This document shows positions 55,533 to 62,336 of a DNA stretch of 64,000 nucleotides, piece after piece. The stretch is from positions 372,001-436,000 of the forward strand of contig SCTY01000003.1 in the NCBI GenBank assembly GCA_004297625.1, read 5' to 3'. The notes under the pieces are model-generated. The model saw only the letters and a list, made by a program, of their open reading frames with translations. It searched no databases and had not been told where the DNA came from. The stretch's first letter is position 1. Each line of letters starts with the position of its first letter. Position numbers and translations under genes: made by a program. The DNA comes from Betaproteobacteria bacterium. GTDB taxonomy: Bacteria > Pseudomonadota > Gammaproteobacteria > Burkholderiales > SG8-39.

Positions 55533-56192
55533 ATTAATACGAAACCGCAATTTTGGCGTCAAACGGCATCCAGCCAGCAGCAGGCGTACCTCTATTTGCA
55601 CGAGCGCATCGTGTCCGGCGTGCTCTCTGGAGGCACGCGCCTGATCCCGGAAGCCATCGCCGCGGAGCTCGGCATCAGCCGCATGCCGGTGCGCGAGGCG
55701 ATCCGGCAGCTGGATGCCGAGGGCTACGTGACGATCCGGCCGAACCGCGGCGCAGTGGTGACCTTGCGCACGGGACGGGAAATCACCGAGCTCTTCGAGA
55801 TCCGGGCGGCGCTCGAGGGGGCGGCGCTGCGCCTGGGGGCTGGAACCGTGAGCGCGGAAGCGCTGGCCGATCTCGACATCGAGCTGAAGCGGCTGCGCAA
55901 CGTAGGCACGGACCACGCGAGCTGGCACGAGCGGCACGACGATCTTCACGACCGCCTTTGCCGCACCAGCGGCCGCCTGCAGCTCGAGGCCGAATGCCGG
56001 CGCTACCGGCTCGCGGTGCGGCCGTACATGCGCCTCTATCTCCAATCGGGCCGCAACTTCGAGCAGCCCGGCTTCGAGCACGAGCATCTGATCGACGCGC
56101 TGCGCAGCGGCGACGGCGAGCTCGCCGAGCGCATGGCCCGCAGCCATATCATGGCGAACGCCGACGCGATCGCGCAGTGCTTGAAGCTCTAG
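55533..56192 (+). CDS. GntR family transcriptional regulator, FCD type (start possibly ATT)
   Basis: About 219 residues. Winged helix: YLYLHERIVSGVLSGGTRL, then EAIAAELGISRMPVREAIRQ and YVTIRPNRGAVV (residues about 20-85). The FCD ligand domain follows, with LFEIRAALEGAALRLG and metal-type His in HDDLHDRL and SHIMAN. The first TTG (55596) would cut helix 1. The frame upstream (TASSQQQAYLYLHERI) is conserved-looking back to ATT 55533, about 9 nt after an AAGG; no ATG, GTG or TTG is available. FCD regulators usually respond to carboxylates or amino acids. Confidence 0.85.
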   Translation: MNTKPQFWRQTASSQQQAYLYLHERIVSGVLSGGTRLIPEAIAAELGISRMPVREAIRQLDAEGYVTIRPNRGAVVTLRTGREITELFEIRAALEGAALRLGAGTVSAEALADLDIELKRLRNVGTDHASWHERHDDLHDRLCRTSGRLQLEAECRRYRLAVRPYMRLYLQSGRNFEQPGFEHEHLIDALRSGDGELAERMARSHIMANADAIAQCLKL

Positions 56193-56575
56193 GCTTTGGC
56201 CGCGATGACTTCGACCTCGCAAAGGAACTCGGGCGCGGCGAGCGCGCTCACGCAGACGGCCGTGGCGCCCGGGCGCGACTCGCCGAGATACTTTGCGCGA
56301 ATCCGCGGATGCACCTTGAAGTCTTCCGGGCGCGTGAGGTAAGTGGTGACCTTTACTATGTCGGCCGGTCCCATTCCCGCTGCGGCCAGGATCGCGAAAA
56401 TGTTCTGCCAGGCGCATTCGAGCTGGCCTTCGATTCCTTCGGCCACGCTTCCGTCGGCACGCACGCCGACTTGCCCGGAGAGGTGAACGACGCGTGCGCC
56501 GGGAGAGATTTCGATGCCGTGCGTATACGCCCCTAGCGGGGCGGAAATGGACGGGGGGTTGAGTTTTTTCAGCAT
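56189..56575 (-). CDS. Rid family (YjgF/YER057c/UK114) protein without the RidA arginine
   Basis: A 128-residue Rid-fold protein from ATG 56575. VVHLSGQVGV, DIVKVTTYLT and the C-terminal CEVEVIAAKA identify the family. The position of E. coli RidA Arg105 is Thr105 or Ala104 (RPGATAVCV), so the enamine/imine deaminase arginine is missing and it belongs to the non-RidA branch. Rid proteins occur in pyrimidine and amine degradation clusters (for example RutC). Convergent overlap of 4 bp with the regulator gene. Confidence 0.85.
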   Translation of the reverse strand: MLKKLNPPSISAPLGAYTHGIEISPGARVVHLSGQVGVRADGSVAEGIEGQLECAWQNIFAILAAAGMGPADIVKVTTYLTRPEDFKVHPRIRAKYLGESRPGATAVCVSALAAPEFLCEVEVIAAKA

Positions 56576-56612
56576 GAGGGTTCGGATGATACGGTCAATA
56601 AAGGAGAAGGCG

Positions 56613-57638
56613 ATGAAAGCGCGATTGTCGGGCTTTGCCGGCGCGTTGGCGGCCGGTTTGCTGATGTTTGGAGCGGCGCAGGCGCAAACCGTGATCCGCA
56701 TAAGCCACGGCATGCCGGAAGCCATGGAATCCGGCCAGCATGCGTGGGCCGTCGTATTCAAGGAAGCGGTGGAAAGCGGATCGGGCGGCAAGCTCGAGGT
56801 CCGCATCCTCGGCAACAATGCCGCGGGCAACGAGCGCCAGCAGCTCGAGCGGGTGCAGAACGGCATCAACCAGATGGCGCTGGTGAGCGAGATCACCCAG
56901 CCGTTTTTCTTCAAGCCGGCGCTGGTGTTCGGCATGCCGTTTCTCTTCAGCTCCTCGGAGGTGGCATGGAAGGTCCTGGATGGGCCTTTCGGGCAGCGCT
57001 ACAACGACGAATTTCGCAAGGCCACGGGCGTGCGCATCGTCGGGCACATCGAAAGCGGCTTCCGCAGCCTGTTCAACAGCAAGCACGCCATCAAGACGCC
57101 CGACGACCTGAAGGGGATGAAGATCCGCACCGGCGAGAACGAGGTCCACATGGCGATGATGCGGGCGCTGGGGGCGAATCCGACGCCGATCTCCTGGACT
57201 GAGGTCTACACCGCGCTTCAGCAAAAGGTGGTCGACGGGATGGAGAACCCGCCGGGACTGTTCTACAGCATGAAGTTCTACGAGCAGCAGAAATTCCTCA
57301 CCCTGGATCGCCACCTCTACAGCATTCATACGGCGATGATCAACGAGCGCTTCTTCCAGAGCCTTTCTCCGGAGCTTCGGCAGCTCGTGCTTTCGAGCGC
57401 GCAGCTCGCCAATACGATCGGCCGTTCGCAGGCGTACCTGCTGGAGCGCTCGGCGGTGGAAAGGCTCAAGAAGCAGGGCATGCAGGTATACGTGCCCACC
57501 GCGCAGGAATTCGACCGCTTCCGCAAGCTGGGGCGCCCCCCGGCCGAGCAGCTCGTGCGCAAGGAGATCGGCAACGAGTGGGTGGACCAGGCGCTGAAGG
57601 CGGTGGCCCAGGCCGAGAAGGACCTCGCCAAGATGTGA
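56613..57638 (+). CDS. TRAP transporter substrate-binding protein (DctP family), module B
   Basis: A 341-residue periplasmic protein from ATG 56613, with AAGGAG 6 nt upstream. Signal peptide ends at GAAQAQ. LKGMKIRTGENEVHMAMMRA carries the conserved Arg for a carboxylate, and WTEVYTALQQKVVDGMENP is the family signature. It is a DctP-family protein distinct from the module A binding protein. A strong hairpin follows it, before the permease genes. Confidence 0.93.
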   Translation: MKARLSGFAGALAAGLLMFGAAQAQTVIRISHGMPEAMESGQHAWAVVFKEAVESGSGGKLEVRILGNNAAGNERQQLERVQNGINQMALVSEITQPFFFKPALVFGMPFLFSSSEVAWKVLDGPFGQRYNDEFRKATGVRIVGHIESGFRSLFNSKHAIKTPDDLKGMKIRTGENEVHMAMMRALGANPTPISWTEVYTALQQKVVDGMENPPGLFYSMKFYEQQKFLTLDRHLYSIHTAMINERFFQSLSPELRQLVLSSAQLANTIGRSQAYLLERSAVERLKKQGMQVYVPTAQEFDRFRKLGRPPAEQLVRKEIGNEWVDQALKAVAQAEKDLAKM

Positions 57639-57675
57639 GGAAGCGCACCTAGTCGCACGCTATTCACGGGTAACC

Positions 57676-57705
57676 CTGCGGCGCCAAGCTGGCTTGGCGC
57701 CGCAG
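57676..57705 (+). terminator. Intra-operon hairpin after the module B TRAP binding protein
   Basis: A perfect 13-bp inverted repeat (57676-57688 and 57693-57705, arms CTGCGGCGCCAAG and CTTGGCGCCGCAG) with a 4-nt CTGG loop. No T run follows, so it is more likely an mRNA stabiliser or attenuator that raises binding protein over permease than a full terminator. Confidence 0.6.
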
Positions 57706-57735
57706 CCGACTTGATTGCAAAGAAATGGCCGCCTC

Positions 57736-58236
57736 ATGAGCGCACTCAAGCGCGTGGACGAAGTCATCATCACTTCGACTTCGTGGCTCGTTGCCTATCT
57801 GACTCTTCAAATGTGCCTGGTCGTCCTGCTGGGCGTCTTTACCCGCTACGTTCTCAACAATTCGCTGGCGTGGACCGAGGAGCTTGCCCGCTATTCGATG
57901 ATGTGGCTGAGCTGGCTCGGCGGCGGCCTCGCCTTGCGGCGCGGCTCGCATATTGCCGTGGAATTCTTGACCGACGCGCTGCCGCCGAGCGCGCGCGCCG
58001 TGGTCGTGCTTGCCGGGCGGCTCGGCGTGTTTTTCTTTCTGGGCGTCTGCCTCTGGTATGGCGCCGACCTCACCTCGCGCGTGTCGATGCAATCGACGAT
58101 CGCGCTCGGCATCTCGATGCAGGTTCCCTACGCGGCGATTCCGGTGGGCTCCTTCATGATGGCTTATCACCTGCTCGCGCTCATGGCCTTCCCTTGGGCG
58201 CGCACCGAGCGCTCGAAGACGGAGGTACAGGTATGA
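57736..58236 (+). CDS. TRAP transporter small permease (DctQ type), module B
   Basis: A 166-residue protein of four helices. ATG 57736 (MSALKRVDEVI) was chosen; TTG 57715 is an alternative. VFTRYVLNNSLAWTEELARYSMMWLSWLGGGLALRRGSHIAVEF holds the DctQ motifs. It precedes the large permease by 19 nt. Confidence 0.9.
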   Translation: MSALKRVDEVIITSTSWLVAYLTLQMCLVVLLGVFTRYVLNNSLAWTEELARYSMMWLSWLGGGLALRRGSHIAVEFLTDALPPSARAVVVLAGRLGVFFFLGVCLWYGADLTSRVSMQSTIALGISMQVPYAAIPVGSFMMAYHLLALMAFPWARTERSKTEVQV

Positions 58237-58255
58237 AGCAGCGAGGGCTCGCGTA

Positions 58256-59539
58256 ATGGTCGGGCTGACGCTTTTCGGCGGGATGCTGGTGTTCATGCTG
58301 CTCGGGATCCCGATCGTGTTCTCCATCGGCCTCGCTGCGATCCTCGCCACGTTCGTGATCGGCGCCGCGGCGCCGCTTCTGGTCGTGCCGAGCAGCATGT
58401 TCAACGGCATGGACTCCTTTCCGCTGATGGCCATACCGTTCTTCATCCTGGCAGGCGAGCTGATGAACCGCGGCGGCATCGCCGAGCGCCTCGTAGCGTT
58501 CGCCAACTCCATCGTCGGCCACATCCGCGGCGGCCTGGGCCACGCCACCGTGGTCTCGAACACCATGCTGGCCATGGACACGGGCTCCGCTCTCGCGCAG
58601 GTGGCGGCGATCGGCCGGATCATGATCCCGGCGATGGAGCGCCACGGCTACCCGAGAGCTTTCGCCACGGCGCTCACCTGCAGCGCCTCGCTGATCGGGC
58701 CGATCATTCCGCCGAGCATCACCATGGTGATCTATGCCGTCGCGGCAGGCGCGTCGGTGGGCGGGCTGTTTCTCGCGGGAGTCGTGCCGGGGCTTCTGAT
58801 GGGGGGCAGCTTGATGGCCTACCTGTATTTCCGCTCGCTGGTGCGCCGCGAGCGGCCCGAACAGCGCTTCTCGGTCTCCGAGGTCCTGCGTACCGGCCGC
58901 AGCGCTCTGCTCGCGCTGCTGATGCCGGTGATCATTCTCGGCGGAATCTTCGCCGGCATCATGACGCCGACCGAGTCGGCCGCCGTTGCGGTGCTTTACG
59001 CCGTATTGACCGGCGCGCTGGTGTTCCGGCGGCTGAGCTGGCGCGATCTCTACCAGTGCCTGCTCACCACCGGCATCATCACGAGCTTCATCATGCTGAT
59101 CGTCGGCGCCGCGCGCATCTTCTCCGATCTGCTGGCATCGGAGGGCGTACCCCAGGCGATCGTGGCGGCTCTCGTGCAGGTGACTTCCGACCCCACGCTG
59201 CTTTTGCTGCTCGTCAACCTGCTTCTGCTCGGCGTGGGTTGCCTGATGGATACCACGGCCGCCATCATCATATTGACGCCCGTGCTGCTTCCGGTCGTGA
59301 CCCAGGCAGGCGTGGACCCGAAGCTCTTCGGCATCATCATGTGCATCAATCTGGTGATCGGCATGGCGACGCCTCCCGTCGGCGTCGCGCTTTATCTCGC
59401 GTCGGAGGTCGGAAAAGTCCGCATCGAGCGGGTCATGGCGGCAATCTGGCCGCTTCTCCTGGTGCAGGTTGCCGTGCTGCTGTTCATCAGCTACGTCCCG
59501 CGCGTGTCCCTCGCCCTGCCACGCTATTTCGGGTTCTGA
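58256..59539 (+). CDS. TRAP transporter large permease (DctM type), module B
   Basis: A 427-residue protein of about 12 helices. FPLMAIPFFILAGELMNRGGIAERL, DTGSALAQVAAIGRIMIPAM, IGPIIPPSITMVIYAVAAGASV and INLVIGMATPPVGVALYLAS match DctM. With its binding protein and small permease it forms a second complete sodium-coupled uptake system in the region. Confidence 0.95.
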   Translation: MVGLTLFGGMLVFMLLGIPIVFSIGLAAILATFVIGAAAPLLVVPSSMFNGMDSFPLMAIPFFILAGELMNRGGIAERLVAFANSIVGHIRGGLGHATVVSNTMLAMDTGSALAQVAAIGRIMIPAMERHGYPRAFATALTCSASLIGPIIPPSITMVIYAVAAGASVGGLFLAGVVPGLLMGGSLMAYLYFRSLVRRERPEQRFSVSEVLRTGRSALLALLMPVIILGGIFAGIMTPTESAAVAVLYAVLTGALVFRRLSWRDLYQCLLTTGIITSFIMLIVGAARIFSDLLASEGVPQAIVAALVQVTSDPTLLLLLVNLLLLGVGCLMDTTAAIIILTPVLLPVVTQAGVDPKLFGIIMCINLVIGMATPPVGVALYLASEVGKVRIERVMAAIWPLLLVQVAVLLFISYVPRVSLALPRYFGF

Positions 59540-59572
59540 TCCCGCCCCATTTTTCTATTGAAGGAGACGAAC

Positions 59573-60733
59573 ATGGCGCAGCCGCATGATTTGCCGTTTT
59601 CCGTGGATGAGTACCGCAGCCGGGTCGCGAAGGTGCAGGCCGAAATGGCAAGGCGGGGCATCGATGTTCTCATGATCAATCATCTCGAGAACATCTATTA
59701 CCTCTCCGGCTACCGGACCATCGGCTATTACTCGTTCATGGCGCTCTTCGTGCCGCCGTCGGGCGATCCCGTGCATCTGTGCCGTCTCATCGAAAAAACC
59801 GTGCTCCAGGGATCGAGCTGGATCGACGACATGGACCTGTATCCGGATACTGAGCGCGGCCTGGACGCCGCCCTACGGCTGATCAAGTCGCGCAAGTGGG
59901 ATCGGCTGCGCATCGGCATCGACAAGAGCGCCTGGTATCTGACGATCGACGATTTCGAGAAGCTGCAGGCCGCGCTGCCGCAGGCGAAGTGGGTCGATTC
60001 CTCGCTGCTCGTCGAGAACATGCGCCTCATCAAGTCGCCCGCCGAGCAGGCCTACAGCCGCAAGGCCGGAAAAGCGGCCTCGGAAGGAATGCGCTCGGCT
60101 CTTGCCGCGCTGCGCGCGGGCATCACCGAGGACGACCTTATGGCGGCTGCGTACCAGGGGCTGTTTCGCATGCACAGCGAGTATCCGGGTCTGCCGCCGC
60201 TCATCAATTCGGGCGTGCGGCACACCATGGCGCATGCCATGGCCGAGGGTAATCCGGTGCGTCAGGGGGACGCGGTGTATTTCGAGATCGGCGCCAGCAT
60301 CAAGCGCTATCACGCGGCGACGCTGCGCATAGGCTATGTCGGAACCCCGCCCAAGCTCTTCCTGGATCTCACCGACTTGTGCCGCCGCTCCCTCGACGCA
60401 GGCTTGAAGCAGATGAAGCCCGGAAATCCGGCCGAGGCGGTCGATGCGGCGGCGCGCAAGGTGATCGCCGACGCCGGATACGGCGACAAGTTCCGTCACA
60501 AGGCCGGCTATTCGATCGGCATCGCGCTGCCGCCGGACTGGAGCGAGGCGCGGACCATGATGCTGCGCGGAGGGGAGAAGCGGCCGCTGCAACCGGGCAT
60601 GGTCTACCACTTCCTGCCGGCCGTCTTCGAATATAAGGAATACGGCGTCGGGCTGAGCGAGACCGTGCTCATCACGGAAAACGGGCACGAGATCCTGACC
60701 GATGTCGAACAGAAGCTGTTTGTCGTGAAGTAA
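59573..60733 (+). CDS. M24 'pita-bread' fold hydrolase (creatinase/ectoine hydrolase-like)
   Basis: A 386-residue protein from ATG 59573, 6 nt after AAGGAG. N-terminal creatinase domain (MARRGIDVLMINHLENIYYLSGY), C-terminal M24 domain. Metal positions of aminopeptidase P are mostly lost: the DxG aspartate is Glu (YFEIGASIKRY), the next Asp is Ala (YHAATLR), the HGxG histidine is replaced (AGYSIGIALPPDW) and the EP glutamate is HFLP; only the last Glu (LSETVLIT) remains. Creatinase and DoeA-type enzymes have similar changes and cleave C-N bonds of amidines or cyclic amidines without metal. That is a better model than a peptidase. Confidence 0.82.
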   Translation: MAQPHDLPFSVDEYRSRVAKVQAEMARRGIDVLMINHLENIYYLSGYRTIGYYSFMALFVPPSGDPVHLCRLIEKTVLQGSSWIDDMDLYPDTERGLDAALRLIKSRKWDRLRIGIDKSAWYLTIDDFEKLQAALPQAKWVDSSLLVENMRLIKSPAEQAYSRKAGKAASEGMRSALAALRAGITEDDLMAAAYQGLFRMHSEYPGLPPLINSGVRHTMAHAMAEGNPVRQGDAVYFEIGASIKRYHAATLRIGYVGTPPKLFLDLTDLCRRSLDAGLKQMKPGNPAEAVDAAARKVIADAGYGDKFRHKAGYSIGIALPPDWSEARTMMLRGGEKRPLQPGMVYHFLPAVFEYKEYGVGLSETVLITENGHEILTDVEQKLFVVK

Positions 60734-60755
60734 GCGGAAGCTACGGGAGAACTCA

Positions 60756-62336
60756 ATGTCCCTCAGACCATCTTCGCCGCCCGCATCCGCGGTTCTGATC
60801 AGCGGCGGGCGGGTTTTCGACCTTGACGGCGACGTCCACCATCCCGAGGAAAAGGATCTGCTCATCGTGGCGGATCGCATTGCCGCCTGCCGCAAGGGCA
60901 TCGCGGCTGACCTTGCCGCGGGAAAGGCGCTGCCGGAGTTGCCTGCGGGCGCCTCGCTCGAGCGCTTCGGCGCCAAAGGCAGACTGGTCGTTCCGGGGTT
61001 CGTGAATTCGCACTACCACTCTCACGATGTCCTGCTGAAGGGCTGCTTCGAAACCATTCCCCTCGAGCTGTGGGTGCTTTCCGCGCTGCCTCCCGCTTTC
61101 CCCAAGCGCAGCACCGCCGAAATCCGCGCGCGCACGCTGCTCGGCGCAGTGGAGTGCCTGCGCAGCGGCATCACCACGGTGCAGGACCTGGCGACGATCT
61201 ATCCCTACGATGAGCAGCATGTCGACGCCATCCTGAAGGCCTACGAGGACGTCGGCATCCGTTGCGTGTTCGCGCTTCAGGTCACCGATATTGCGGGCGT
61301 CAAGTCGATTCCCTTCTGGGACGAGATCGTGCCGCCGTCGATGAAGGAGGGGCTCTCGGGGGCTGTCGAGCCCTACGCAGGCGGCATCGACGTGCTCGAG
61401 CTGGTGAAAAGCGCCATGCTGAAGCGCGAGCGCCTTCATCCGCGCATCACCTGGGCGCTCGGCCCCACGAGCCCCGAACGATGCAGCGAGGCGCTTCTTG
61501 GCGGGCTTGGTGATCTGTCCCGAAGCCGGGATATGCCGATCTACACGCACATCTACGAATCGAAAGCCATGGCGCTCATCGCCCGGCAGAGCCATGCGAA
61601 GGACAAGGGCTCGCTCATCAACTACCTGCAGCGCTGCGGAATCCTCTCGCCCAAGCTCACGCTCGCCCATAGCGTCTGGATGCTTCCCGCGGAGATCCGC
61701 ATGCTTGCCGACGCGGGGACGAACGTGGTGCTTAATCCCGTGGGAAATCTCAAGACCCGCGGCGGGGTCGCGCCGATCCGGCCGTACATGGAAGCCGGCG
61801 TCAATATCGCTCTCGGTTGCGATAACTGCAGCTGCAGCGACGCGCAGAACATGTTCCAGTCCATGAAGCTTTTTGCGTCGCTCGCGGCCATTACGCATCC
61901 CGAGCCGGGGCCGCCCACGGCTCGGGATGCGCTCATGGCCGCTACGGTATCGGGCGCACGCACCACCGGCCTCGCCGGCGAAATCGGTGCGCTGAAGCCG
62001 GGGATGAAGGCCGACCTTGCGATCCTCGACCTCTCCGATCCTTCGTTCGTGCCACTGAACAGCGTCGCGCGCCAGTTAGTTTTCACGGAGGCGGGCCGGA
62101 GCGTCGAGCATGTAATGGTCGACGGCCGCTTCATCGTGCGCGACCGGCGGATCACGTCCATCGACGAGGCGGCCCTTCGGGAAGAGATCGCGGAGCTCAT
62201 GGTGCAACTGCGCCGAGACCTGCAGGGGGTTCTCGACCGCAACCAGAGAATGCTGCCCTATCTCATGGAGGCGCATCGCCGCACCTGGCAAAGCGACATC
62301 GGCCTCAACCGATATATCGGGACGGGCAATGGGTAA
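60756..62336 (+). CDS. TRZ/ATZ-type amidohydrolase, module B copy 2
   Basis: A 526-residue enzyme from ATG 60756 after a GGGAGA ribosome site. Ligands: HxH in NSHYHSHDVL, His in YTHIYESKA, His in LAHSVWMLP and Asp in GCDNCSCSD. It is a full-length paralog of the gene at 53941-55464, sharing ITT(I/V)QD(M/L)ATIYPY, ALGPTSPERC-type and IGALKPGMKADL segments. Both copies keep the catalytic residues, so they probably act on related substrates or successive steps. Overlaps the next gene by 8 nt. Confidence 0.9.
   Translation: MSLRPSSPPASAVLISGGRVFDLDGDVHHPEEKDLLIVADRIAACRKGIAADLAAGKALPELPAGASLERFGAKGRLVVPGFVNSHYHSHDVLLKGCFETIPLELWVLSALPPAFPKRSTAEIRARTLLGAVECLRSGITTVQDLATIYPYDEQHVDAILKAYEDVGIRCVFALQVTDIAGVKSIPFWDEIVPPSMKEGLSGAVEPYAGGIDVLELVKSAMLKRERLHPRITWALGPTSPERCSEALLGGLGDLSRSRDMPIYTHIYESKAMALIARQSHAKDKGSLINYLQRCGILSPKLTLAHSVWMLPAEIRMLADAGTNVVLNPVGNLKTRGGVAPIRPYMEAGVNIALGCDNCSCSDAQNMFQSMKLFASLAAITHPEPGPPTARDALMAATVSGARTTGLAGEIGALKPGMKADLAILDLSDPSFVPLNSVARQLVFTEAGRSVEHVMVDGRFIVRDRRITSIDEAALREEIAELMVQLRRDLQGVLDRNQRMLPYLMEAHRRTWQSDIGLNRYIGTGNG

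Noticed and set aside
53342..55534. 730-codon open frame overlapping two amidohydrolases
   Set aside because: Out of frame with both well-supported enzymes and extremely Arg-rich; shadow frame.
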